Assembly (NCBI GenBank): GCA_018902385.1
Contig: JABSSW010000042.1
Span: 310,001 to 374,000 of the forward strand
Direction: 5' to 3'
Source: Physcia stellaris
Taxonomy: Eukaryota > Ascomycota > Lecanoromycetes > Caliciales > Physciaceae
DNA: 64,000 nucleotides
Part shown: in pieces, positions 45,510-55,994 of the stretch
Numbering within the stretch: the first letter of the stretch is position 1
Layout: each line of letters starts with the position of its first letter
The notes under the pieces: generated by a model
Told to the model about the DNA's origin: nothing
Database searches by the model: none
The model's input: the letters and a program-made list of their open reading frames with translations, nothing else
Position numbers and translations under genes: made by a program

Positions 45510-46828
45510 GAACATGATTCGGTCTGCGTGTATTTGAGATCAGAGATTGAATAAAAATATTCTGCAGGTCAGTTGACGCGAACGGCCAAGCTCCCATAGA
45601 TGACGAGGATGCTAAGGCTCCCGTTGAAGACTCCGCCGGCAAGACTCGGATAGCGAAGGTGGCCGTCCATAAGGCTCAGAGGGCGATAGAAAAGCTTTTT
45701 GAACAAAGAAACATACCATTACTTTATCTGCATTGCAATCGATTGTTCTTTCCTAACTGCGAGTGTTATTGGCTCTTATATTATCATTCAGCAGAGAAAG
45801 AGGTACCCAGTGCTGAACCATATTAATACTTCGCATTATACATTACATGACGTCCGAATTCAACGTTCTATCTCGCTTCTGCCTTGAAAGTAAACTAATT
45901 GAACGTTTCTATCGAAGGAGAAAAGGGGTAAAATTATTCTGCAGCCGCTGTTGGAGAAGTTTTACATCTGTATCACTTTTCCTTGCGTTCAGCCAAAAAG
46001 GCTTCTTGAATTTATAAATTTGCAGACAAAAAGGACTTCTCTACGCTTCTACATACACAACGATCGATCTCTTTCTCTTGTGTCAATCTACTCTCAACGA
46101 TGAAACGGAATCTCAGAAGTCGTGTTCGGCCAATTGGGGGCAGTGAGAGTCTCATTCGCGCTCCTACTGAAAACAGCGAAGAAAACTAGCATCAACGTTA
46201 GCAGCGACGCCAGTTCTGTCAACAACAGCTTCTGTGTTGTCTTTTCTCGGAGCCGGACATGACTTTCTGATCTGTAGCGACTCGAATCATCTCATCTCGA
46301 CATTATTGCAAGGTCGCAGGCTTGTCGTATCGTACGGTTGTATCTACTATGTACATGTCAGTACGGCCGAAGGCCTATGGTGCCTGCTGACTAAGTAGCG
46401 CCAAGCCTGATACTGCTAAATGTCGAAGCTAGCGGATAGCGTCCCTATCTTATCGTATGATTCCTATCAAAGCAACTTGTTACGTCGCCGATGCTGATCA
46501 TCCATCAAAGGTTGACGGCACCATCAGGCGTTAAGACCATATCCCACTGAATCCACCCCGAGCTTATGTCAGCGCAGGTCGCAAGTAGCTATATCTGTCT
46601 TGCTCCTCACTATCCCCCTGCTTGGCTTGGGCCTCCATCTGCTGAGCCGACACCACAGAAGGAAACACCCCGCCGAGGAGTTTTCCAATGCCATGGGACT
46701 ACCTGTCTAGAAGGCTACTAGATAGCAATCATCGTACCTCGACGGTATTATTTCAGCATCTACAACAATTTCTGCTCACACACAATATATTTCTCTCTTG
46801 ATCACCACTTGACACCGCGAACCTCAAG
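45510..46828. other. Intergenic; possible extra ADH exon at 45568-45826
   Basis: A GTAAGA donor overlapping the ADH stop (45505) and a CTGCAG acceptor (45567) would join 45568-45826 in frame, 86 codons to a TAA. The rest shows no gene; a few short palindromes (for example GTACATGTCAGTAC near 46350) have no clear meaning. Confidence 0.35.
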
Positions 46829-47854
46829 ATGCCTCTTGCAAGTGACATCAATATTGATCTGGCACGGTTCCACCCCAGCAATATCCCCGAAGAGACCATC
46901 AAAACCAATCAACTCCTTGAGACTGTCAGCAGGGAAGGTCCCCACTGGTTCGAGGTTGGCGTGGCCAAATACCGACAGATGCGCGAGATGGGAGAGACGC
47001 CGTTGCCTGTCCCAGTGTACCTGCCTGGAGCGCGAGACGCCTCCGTTCCTTCGAGAGACAGAGGTCGTGAGATTCCACTTCGAGCCTACGCGCCGGACAA
47101 TGGCCAGCCGAGCAAGGGAGTCTTTTTGCACATTCATGGGGGTGGCTTTGTACTAGGAAGTCATAAGCACTCGGATGAAAGGCTTAGAGCCTACGCCAAT
47201 GCGGGCCAAATTACCGTTGTATCTGTTGGCTATCGACTTGCACCAGAAGACCCCTACCCGGCAGCTCCGCACGATTGCTTCGATGCAGCTGAGTATCTTG
47301 TTGACAATGCAGAAAGGGACTACGGCGCCAAATTGGTGTTCATGGGTGGAGAGTCGAGTGGAGCAAATCTGGTCGCCCTGACGTCCTTTCATCTCATGCG
47401 GAAAAGACCAGCGCATCATCTCAAGGGCCTGATCCTTCTTTTCGGGTGGTACGATTTGACCCTCAATATGCCGCAAATCTCGTCGGCAACGCGCCCAGTT
47501 GTCATCAACTACGAGGTAATGAAGCGCTTCACTGATGCTTACGTCCCGAACATGACCTTCGAGGACAAACGCAGTCCATCTGTGTCGCCTCTCTACGAAG
47601 ACTTGCAAGCGTTAGTGGCTCTGGATGCGGGTTTGAAGCTACCGCCTGCCCTATTCCTATGCGGCACTCAGGACCCACTGCTGGAGGATACATTGATGAT
47701 GAGCATAAGATGGCTGATTGCCGGTGGCGAATCTGTCGTGAAGATCTGGCCCGGAGAGGCTCATGGGTTTTCCGCTTTCCCAACCAAGTCAGCCAAGGAG
47801 GCTTCGGAATTGATGGCGCAATTCATACAAGAAAAGATGGAAGCCTCAACATAA
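46829..47854 (+). CDS. Alpha/beta hydrolase (hormone-sensitive-lipase-type esterase)
   Basis: Intronless, 341 residues. The oxyanion motif H103-G-G-G, nucleophile G-E-S176-S-G, acid D282 (G-T-Q-D-P-L) and base H312 (E-A-H-G-F) complete the triad in the order and spacing of the HSL/GDXG esterase family. The S-V-G-Y-R-L-A-P-E-x-P-Y-P-A-A element after the oxyanion hole is also typical. No signal peptide, so probably cytosolic. It would hydrolyse carboxylic esters, or lactones, of small substrates. In the cluster it may release or trim an intermediate, or supply the acid that the adenylation domains activate; that is inference. Confidence 0.93.
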   Translation: MPLASDINIDLARFHPSNIPEETIKTNQLLETVSREGPHWFEVGVAKYRQMREMGETPLPVPVYLPGARDASVPSRDRGREIPLRAYAPDNGQPSKGVFLHIHGGGFVLGSHKHSDERLRAYANAGQITVVSVGYRLAPEDPYPAAPHDCFDAAEYLVDNAERDYGAKLVFMGGESSGANLVALTSFHLMRKRPAHHLKGLILLFGWYDLTLNMPQISSATRPVVINYEVMKRFTDAYVPNMTFEDKRSPSVSPLYEDLQALVALDAGLKLPPALFLCGTQDPLLEDTLMMSIRWLIAGGESVVKIWPGEAHGFSAFPTKSAKEASELMAQFIQEKMEAST

Positions 47855-48507
47855 TCGGAAATGTCCTTCGAGATGCACGAGGAGTCAATGCCGTTAGTCG
47901 GAACATAAAGCTCAGCGACTTTGATGGCTTGGGGGGAGATACCTATCAGGGTTACGAGTTGATATAAAGCGTTATGTCAATCCAGTAGTCATGATCATAG
48001 AATGATTGCGCGCACCATATGGTTTTCAATACAAATATTGGACTATCTGTTGACATGGACAACTTAGCTCGTTAAACCAAGAAATCAAAATCATGGAATG
48101 CGCATTGAGAATCACGACGTGGCTGGAGGTTTGCAAAGGCGAAAGTCGCAACATCTTCGCAGCATCCAAGAGAGGTGCTACGGGCAAGACTGTTACACTC
48201 AAAGACTTGCACACAACGCAGAACACGAATGTAATGAATTTGGGCTTCTAAGCCTGCTCTGCAGTTTTCATACCTGATGAAAGTCTATTTGGGCTTTCGT
48301 GTAGAATCCCCTAACATCGCTTCACGAGATGAAAAGACGCTCAACATGGACAACGGTTGTGGAAGATTGGGAAAGGATATCGACCATGAGGTTTGCTGGA
48401 CTTTTCTAAGCTGCAAAGAGGGACAAGGGTTGAGCCAACATCACCTCAAGCACTCCAGCGCACAGCTTGCTAATGCCCTGCGAGGAATTACCATTATGAC
48501 TGCTGTG
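47855..48507. other. Intergenic between convergent genes, nothing seen
   Basis: 3' flanks of the hydrolase and of the truncated GMC gene. No supported feature. Confidence 0.45.
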
Positions 48508-50435
48508 TCAATGGACTCCATTGACTGGATGAGCGACACCAACCGGGCCACTATCCCAATCATGTTTTATCAAATCACATGCTCGCTCAGCTACAGCGTA
48601 GACAGTCGCCTGGATATTACCTAGGGTGATCATGGGGAAAATGCTTGCGTCGATAATTCGAACGTTACGTGTGCCGTGAACCTTCAAACGATCGTCTACG
48701 ACTCCGCCAAGCTTGCGAGGCATCATCGGACAGCTGCACGAAAGGTGATAAGTCGTCCACAGCCTGTCTTTGGTGACTTGCTTCGCACTCTCAAGATCCC
48801 GTAGGTTAGCGTTGCGGGGAAGACGATTTTCAGTCTTCAGAAGCCGTTTCATGGCCGGATGCTCCACGATCCTCTCGATGAACTGAGTGCCACGAGCTAG
48901 AATCTCAAGATCGAGCTGGTGCGACAAATAGTTTGGGTCGATGATAGGTGGGCGTCGAGGATCACTGCTCCCTATATGCACGCTGCCGCGGGAGAACGGA
49001 CGGTTCAAACCGACCTTACTACTGATATAAGTTTCTGCAGTTCTAGGAGCGTAGGCGTCCTGCATAGACGTTTCGCCAGTCGGGGCCACGTGCATTTGAC
49101 CAGGCGCAAAGCCATAAAAACAGGTGCTCTCGTTCGGATCGAGCATCATCGTCTGAAGCTCAGCATACTGAACCGATCTTCCCTCATCAAGTTCCTGACC
49201 CCTGGGTCCAAAATGAGCATGGGCGAGAGCTTTGACACATTCAGGCTGCATGCGACCGTTGATATCGACGGGAGGAACATAGGCAAGACTAAAGGGTACA
49301 GCCGACAGAGGTCCTGTCTTTGTCTCCTGATACAACTTCGTCAAGGCTTCGACGACAGCTGGGTCACGCACAATATCTGCCGAGATCTGTCCGTCTGCAA
49401 CCTCGAATGATACGGTAGAGAAGCAGTGGTCTTGTAGGTTCTCACCTACGCCAGGGTTGTCAATCAAGACCTCGATGCCATTCTGTTCCAGGATCGCTTT
49501 GGAGCCGATGCCGGAGTTTTCCAGAACTTGAGGCGACTGCAAAGCGCCAGCCGCCAGAATAATCTCTTTAGCGTAGATCTCGATGACATCGCCGTGCGGA
49601 CCACTAACTTCCACTCCTTTGGCGATGACGTTGCCATCCGAACCTGCTAAGAGACTCTTATGGACGACCGTCTCAGTCAGGACGTCAAGGTTGGTTCGTC
49701 TTTCGATTTCAGTGGTATAATACCCATTGGCGGCATACGATCGGGTCATAGTACTTGGATTAATCGAATTGGGAGGTATGAAAGCGCCCATCTTTCTACC
49801 CAAAATGGGATCGCTCTGGTCATCGAAGCCGGCCCCTGCGAAAGCTTCCATCCAAGCCTCGTTGTATGGTCCATAAACATCGCCATACGTTGCGGAGATT
49901 GGACCATGCGTTCCCTGGTTCTCCAGTCGCATGCACTTGTCCAAGCCCAACTGATGATTCGTCTTTTGCGATGCCGGGTGGAAGGTGTGAAACTTCCTAT
50001 AGTATGGAGCCATCTCTTCGTGGCTCCAGCCCCGGTTGCCCAGCTTCGTCCAGGCATCGAAGTTCCGCTGTGTCGGGTATACTACAGCTGTGATATTGAT
50101 AGCGGAAGACCCACCGAGGACTTTTCCTCTCGACTGAGGGATCTGTCGGCCATTAAGCTGATTCTGTATCTTGTGCGTCAGCATTCACCCCGCAACATCC
50201 GTTTGATCGTATGGAAATACACCTGTGACTCGCTATAAAAGTTCCAATCATACTCTCTGTCACCCCAAAAGCCCAAAAATGCTCCTGGTGTATCGATTTT
50301 AGGGTCCCCTCGACGATCAGCGCCGGCTTCGATGACCGATAATTTTTCGCTCGCATCTTCACTCAGGCGGGCTGCCGCGATAAGTACAGCTGTTCCACCC
50401 CTTCGTTCTCCCCGTGCTGGGGCGTAGTACTTCCG
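48508..50435 (-). pseudogene. GMC oxidoreductase, 5'-truncated
   Basis: The body (exon 50169-48508) is complete and undamaged. It has G-K-V-L-G-G-S-S-A-I-N, A-G-A-L-Q-S-P-Q-V-L-E-N-S-G-I-G, the catalytic region Y-H-L-S-C-S-C-P-M and the end motif G-N-I-Q-A-T-V-Y-A. A preceding exon (about 50410-50223, intron 50222-50170) supplies A-A-R-L-S-E-D...E-A-G-A-D...D-T-P-G. Upstream, where the D-Y-I-I-V-G-G-G-T-A-G FAD-binding turn should be, only R-G-G-T-A-V remains, preceded by unrelated sequence. There is no in-frame ATG in this exon. The first 15-25 residues, including the start, are missing, and the neighbouring DNA is a polyketide synthase fragment on the other strand. A functional enzyme would need a new start and could not form the normal FAD site. 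Confidence 0.8.
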
Positions 50436-50482
50436 CGAAACCAAAATCAGCCGCCGCGGTGTCGCAACCCACCCCTTCCGCC

Positions 50483-50886
50483 CCCTCCAGCATCACCCAC
50501 GCCAACTCCACCATCGTCATGGGTCTCGATCCCTCCCGGCTCGCGGCAGACACGGACATCGACCCGCGCTTCGCCCACCTCCAGCCCCTCATCGCCACTG
50601 CGGCAGACGGCGGGGAAACACATCATGGCGAAATGCGGCAGCATCCTGATCTTGCCGGCGGACCAGCTTGAGTTCGAGGGCGGAGTAGTTATGGCCTTGA
50701 TAGTATGATTGGGGCCGAGTTGCGGTTAAGGAATTGGCTGTTTAAGGAGCTGAGGTTGGATATTAAGTTTCAGGAGCTGTTGAGTGCGGGGTTGGGGTTT
50801 GGGGGTTGGCGGAGATGGTTGTGGGGGTTGAGCGGGCTTAGGAGAGGGGAGGGAGAGGAGAGGGGGGGGAGGTATGATTTTCGATA
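50483..50886 (+). pseudogene. 3' relic of a highly reducing polyketide synthase (KR tail + ACP)
   Basis: Around 50505-50590 the frame reads I-V-M-G-L-D-P...D-P-R-F-A-H-L, like the end of a fungal PKS ketoreductase domain. A neighbouring frame (50628-50690) continues with A-K-C...I-L-I-L-P-A-D-Q-L-E-F-E-G-G, matching the linker and first helix of an acyl carrier protein. After a one-base slip at about 50690 comes Y-G-L-D-S-M-I-G-A-E-L-R...N-W-L-F-K-E-L-x-L-D-I-x-F-Q-E-L-L. This is the hallmark carrier motif with the phosphopantetheine Ser at 50702-50704. A six-base duplication (L-R-L-R) and the frame slips show decay. The 5' bulk of the PKS is absent; it is cut at the same place where the GMC gene lost its 5' end. 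Confidence 0.82.
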
Positions 50887-53192
50887 GGTGCCCGAGGGGT
50901 TTGGGGGATTGTGAAACGGAGGGCTATATACTCAGCCTATTTTATATCGTTAGAAAGTATTTCTTATAGCATTCCGCTACTCCTCCATCCCGCGGGTCCC
51001 TCTCTCATATAGCAGCGTCAGGAATCGAAAAGGGTGTCCTTGGTGGTGTATCTATGGGGATAATGCGCCTTAGCTATACCGGAATCTTCACTATTACTCA
51101 AAGGAGTCTCGGTTTTAGATGAGGCAGAGAGACCTCTCCATCCGAGCCTCGGATACATTCCTCAAGCAAACCCTACACAAATGGAGCAAAAACCGAACCA
51201 TTGCGACTCATCACATAACCCTCCCTTCATCTACCCAAATCCCAGAAACGCAACCCCTCCCGCATTCCACCCAGCGCTAGCATTCCTTGCCCCAAATAGT
51301 CAGTTAAATGTACATCGATAACCCTATCTATCTATCCACTCCATCCCCACACTACGCGTAACCCAGTTCGAGAGTAGTCATTGGAGCGTCCATTGAAGGC
51401 TAGGAGCGGTAGCTAAAGCGCGGTGAGGGAACAGAGAATCAAGACCCTAAGGTACGATGGCGCTGACTTGACGTGTTGGGTATGCGCTCACCGGAAGGCT
51501 AGGAGGAAGAGGAGGAGTGTGATTGCGTGAGAAGCTGTTGCCCGATTAACAGCTCGGAGAGGTTCGGGTATTGGTAGGTGTCTTCGTGCCATTCGTTGCC
51601 GGTGTGGGATTTTGCGATGTGGATCGATAACTGTAAAGTCACAATGAAGGAATGGATCAAGCATCGTTGTCAAGCCCTGTGCTATCGATCCCCATTCGGA
51701 ATAGGCTATCTGCTTACTTCCCACTTGCATTTGGTCCTACTCGTAAGTACTTCACCTACTCCTCTTCTGGGCACTCGCTGGCGACGCAGTCCTCCAGAGC
51801 CGGCTAAGGCATTGAATGTCGGCATGCAACCTACCCTGGAATCTGTGCCTGCTTGTCCATATGTTCAAGGTGGTAGAAGGCTTGGTTTACGGATGGAAGT
51901 GTATCGACTATGTGTGCACTTCTTCAAAGCCAGTCCAGGGCATGGATGCTGGAGCTATGTAATAGGCTTGACTTTATGATTCTTCTCCCGATTTGGAGGC
52001 GGTTCTGGGTCCGAAAATTTGCGTAAACAAGACACAAGACACAACTTTTCCCCGCCCCCGTTGGCGTGAATCCCGGCTCAGATAGGAGACTAGAAGCACG
52101 GGCTGTTTTGCTGGCGATAGTTGCGAGACTGTCGTTACGGTATATGCGCGAAGCTGAGGATATAGAGGTATGGAACTGCATGCGTCCTTGTTGAACTCGG
52201 CTGACTTCCAGATCCAAATGACGCTTTGAGTATTTATTTCGCTGGGTCTGGAAATGGAGATGTAATGACGAGGACAACAGCGATAAGAAGGTTGGGCTAG
52301 TATGTCTACACGCGAATCCTCGAGCATGAACATGTCAATCTCAACAATGCTAGATCCATGAGAGCTTTCCATCACCTCGAACTTGCGATAGAGTCCATAG
52401 AGCAGATACTCGACCAGGAGAATTACTAGGTGGTCTACCTTTGTCGATGTTCTTATCGGGTGCTGATTACAAAGACCTCCAGGAGAAGATTGTTTTTGTA
52501 TGTCTAGAGAATAGAGATCAAGAAATGACTAACGAGAAGGACTCCTCTCATAGTGTTGATTATATGTCAATCCAGCGCTCGCAAGCATCGCTTCGATGAA
52601 AAAGGTCTGAAAAGAACTGTGGTGCTAGGAGAAGCAGGGATACGAAGTTGGAGTCCCCATATTCTAGCCATGGCGTTCTGCTTGATCGAAGTACGGGCAG
52701 TCTTGGACATAGTTGAAGCGCCAAAAAGGCAATCGAAACCACTAGGCTCTGTCTGAATGTACTGCATCTTGCTTGGGGAGGGCTATGCGTATAGGAGGTT
52801 GCTCGCTGCTGTGTTAGTAAAGCATCCGTGATAACTGACTAGTGGCTTTGCGGAAACAGAGTGGTGCAGATGTCGAGTATTGAGGAGAACATCACATCAA
52901 TCACGATCTGCATATGGAAGTAGTACAATACTTCGCTCCACAGACTGTCTTCGAGAAGTTCAACTCGTATTGAGACCATATCTGTACGAAATTCTCGAAG
53001 CATCACTCGGCATGCAGAAGGCTTCTACCATTGTCGCTTGAACGGAACAACTGCGCCTTATCCACCCTTGACACCTCCAAATAAGTTTGGCGCGAGACCT
53101 GAACGTGCCCGTCAAGCTAGTTTGTGTTGGGTTTAGCAGGCCAGAAGCGAATAGTAAGTAGCTAAAATAGACGGCAAAAGGAAGCATTCCTA
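50887..53192. other. 2.3-kb intergenic stretch, nothing definite
   Basis: Short frames on both strands without domains. No paired splice signals or repeats that I can support. It marks the right edge of the putative biosynthetic cluster. Confidence 0.5.
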
Positions 53193-54695
53193 CTAGACCA
53201 AAAGCCCGCCAGGCCTCCTGAAGAAGCGAGCAATTGTCCCATCTGCAATTGTCACATTTCTATCATCGATATCATAAGCTTTCCTCGCCTCCAGTAAGGC
53301 CCGGCTAGTGGTATCAGGATTCTCCGAGACATCGCAGTCTATAGTCATCCCGATATCCTTAGCTTCTGCCACAAAAGACTTGTCGAGTAGGCCACGTGCG
53401 TTTTCTTCGCTCATATGCAAGAACTTGATAGATGTCAAGGATGGAAATCGTGTCTCTCTAGTCGACACCAAGTGCCTAATTAAAGCTGTGCCAGCCTCGA
53501 GATCGAATGATGGGTCAACATTTAGTTCGAGATGCTGAATAGATACGGGTAGGTTATCCGCTAACAGTGTTTGAGAGCTACTGGCGCCGTCCACCAAAAG
53601 CTGCCAATCTGTGCGTACAGAAGTTAAAGCGCTGAATCCAGTCAGAGGTCCCATCCAAGTCAACCTCCTGGAGCCGGCATAGAGTGTCAAGTGCTCTAAA
53701 GTATTCCCTGCATGTTCTAGCAACACTGTCACAATTTCAGAAGGGTAAAAGTCGAGCATCACAGACTCTAGACCCTCTAGGTCGGGCGGATCGCAAGGCT
53801 TGTACACGAACCGTCTGAGAGCTCTGAAGATGCCGAGAAATGCACCGAGAGACACCGAGCAGGTATGCTGATTCATTAAAGAAAGCTCGGCGACGTTTGA
53901 GGTGTTGGCTTGGAGACGCAGATATTCGATCTCTTCGTGTCTCGGTTCGTAAGCATTCTTGACCTGTAATGTGGTCAAAGATGGCACTCTTGCAAGGGCT
54001 GCTAACATCCTAAATCCAGGTTTCTGCGTCCGAGAGTCGAGGTTCAAGTCGATGAGATTGAGATGCGAGAGCGCGACCGCGGTGGGATCAGCGGCAATCT
54101 GGCTGATGGTCTCCAACCACAACAGATGCACGTCACCACGAAGGCGGAATGTGCGAACTTTGGGTAGCATGGTAAGCAAAAGCGAAAGTATTGGATCTTC
54201 ACTGCCCCACTGAATTTCCTCAGTCCAACCACTCGTCATAGAACGTCCGGTGCTTGGTCTCGGGCCGATAAACAGATAAGGGCATCTAGCGATGAGCTGT
54301 TCAAGGGTATCCAAAGCAGCTACTGTAGCGCCAAACCTGGCCAACTCTTGCTCGTCAGGGCTCTCAGACCAGTCGTTACATGGCCTGTCCAGATCAATTT
54401 CGTCAACATACTCAGCTATGATGGGCTCTTTATCTATAGCACATAGCGCCGATAACAGAGAAACGCCGGTAGATTGGGTGGGTTGCTTTCGAGATCCTAG
54501 CAGGTTCGTTGGGACCTTAGACCAGTTCTTTACCAATGAATATTTCCTCTTGAGCGCCTTATGCTCGTTGATACACTTGGAGCCAGCCCTGTAGATAATT
54601 TGGCATGACAAGGACAACTGATCAATGTCTTCAATGGGTATCAGACTCCATATCTGCTGTAGGAGTTCCGTTGCCAAATCCGTGATTTTGGCCAT
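53193..54695 (-). CDS. F-box protein, LRR-like C-terminal region
   Basis: Intronless, 500 residues from ATG 54695. The N-terminus L-A-T-E-L-L-Q-Q-I-W-S-L-I-P-I-E-D-I-D-Q-L-S-L-S-C is a degenerate F-box (residues 6-30) that would bind Skp1 in an SCF ubiquitin ligase. Residues 150-420 contain repeated leucine-rich segments (L-N-L-I-D-L-N-L-D, L-T-T-L-Q-V, L-E-H-L-T-L-Y, I-Q-H-L-E-L-N-V) of irregular length. A W-M-G-P-L-x-G-F-S-A-L motif resembles the one in the remnant at 2975. Targets are unknown. The gene is isolated by more than 1 kb on both sides. Confidence 0.85.
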   Translation of the reverse strand: MAKITDLATELLQQIWSLIPIEDIDQLSLSCQIIYRAGSKCINEHKALKRKYSLVKNWSKVPTNLLGSRKQPTQSTGVSLLSALCAIDKEPIIAEYVDEIDLDRPCNDWSESPDEQELARFGATVAALDTLEQLIARCPYLFIGPRPSTGRSMTSGWTEEIQWGSEDPILSLLLTMLPKVRTFRLRGDVHLLWLETISQIAADPTAVALSHLNLIDLNLDSRTQKPGFRMLAALARVPSLTTLQVKNAYEPRHEEIEYLRLQANTSNVAELSLMNQHTCSVSLGAFLGIFRALRRFVYKPCDPPDLEGLESVMLDFYPSEIVTVLLEHAGNTLEHLTLYAGSRRLTWMGPLTGFSALTSVRTDWQLLVDGASSSQTLLADNLPVSIQHLELNVDPSFDLEAGTALIRHLVSTRETRFPSLTSIKFLHMSEENARGLLDKSFVAEAKDIGMTIDCDVSENPDTTSRALLEARKAYDIDDRNVTIADGTIARFFRRPGGLLV

Positions 54696-55994
54696 GTTGT
54701 GATGTTGCTATTCGAACAAGCAGGGTCAATCTAAGACACCAATGGTAAGAAGTACTGTTTTCTGTAGTTGATAACGGCGTAGACTAACGGATTTCGAATG
54801 GGTTATGTTAGAGCAGTGTTTTGCAAATGGAAAAAGTGGTCGTAGAAGACTGTTTTATACTTGGTCTCCAGAGAGCTAGTACTGTGCTCATGTTCTTCGC
54901 GTGAAGCTGAATAGATGACGTTGGTAAATACTCGCCCATCATGACTCTGATATCGATGAAGACTCGTTGATGATGACTATAACAGAACTAGAGTAATACA
55001 ACCCGAAAGTAATGACAGAAATAAGGGTGCCCTTTCAAATAGCACCGCTCTTCACATTGACATGTCAGACGTTAATAATTACCGGCACACTCTCTATTGA
55101 AAAGTAAGCAAGGAATACCAACTTAGTAAGAGAGTGCTGTGTAGCACCGCTTTTTCAAACACTAATTGAGTGACATCATTCGATCGCCTAGACTCGCGGT
55201 CCTCAGATTCAAGATCAGAATAGTCATTACACATACGACTACAATTGCCGGTGGCCGCGAAGCCGAAGGTTCTTGAGAACTGTTGAGAGACGAGGAAAGC
55301 AATGTACAATAGGACTGCTTGCCTTTTCGTTGTTCAGAGGATTTCTCTGACGTATAGCAGGAAACACAGGTGAATTGAGTCTCATGCGTTTCCCGGCAAT
55401 ATTTAATGTCTTCGGGGGAAGTGTCACGGCTCCAAGGCGCGCATATGCCGGATAAGTGTTGCCTTGTCCATCAACGCTACGCGTTTTAGGGGAATCATGG
55501 TGTCCGTCTATGCCAGAGGTATGACCATCAGTCTGAATTGACTTCCAAAACATTTCTACTTGATCTTGGAGAGATACACTGAGTAAACAACATTTTGACG
55601 TGGGGCTAGCGTCACCATGCGTCATCGCGCTGTCACGTGTCGGATCTGTGGTTACAGGATCCCCAATGATTTTTGATCGCTGAGCCAACATCCCAGACCG
55701 CAGATTTTGTCTTGAGTTAACTCTGAACCCACTCTGTAGGTAGCCGATCATTTCAAAGACAGTATGGAAGACCAGAGATGTTTGATCGCGTTGAAAAGAC
55801 AATCGCTCGAAATGTTTTCAAGACAACTCGGACATCGGCAGACGTCATACAACCTCTCCGATGACGAGCGCATATCGCGCCTTGTACCTTGAATCTCCGC
55901 TCTTTTTCATGTTTTCACTGTCGTCAATTCTTTCCGATTCTCTTAACCAGCCATAGTCTCTTCCTGCACAGTCATTCGCCGTTCCAAAGCAACC
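54696..55994. other. Intergenic; promoter of maleylacetate reductase
   Basis: A 187-codon minus frame (55239-55802) lacks a good start and any domain and was not accepted. The 100 bp before 55995 is C/T-rich, as expected for a leader. Confidence 0.4.

Noticed and set aside
55239-55802. 187-codon minus frame upstream of maleylacetate reductase
   Set aside because: No good start, no splice pairs, no recognisable domain; could be chance, so not listed as a gene.
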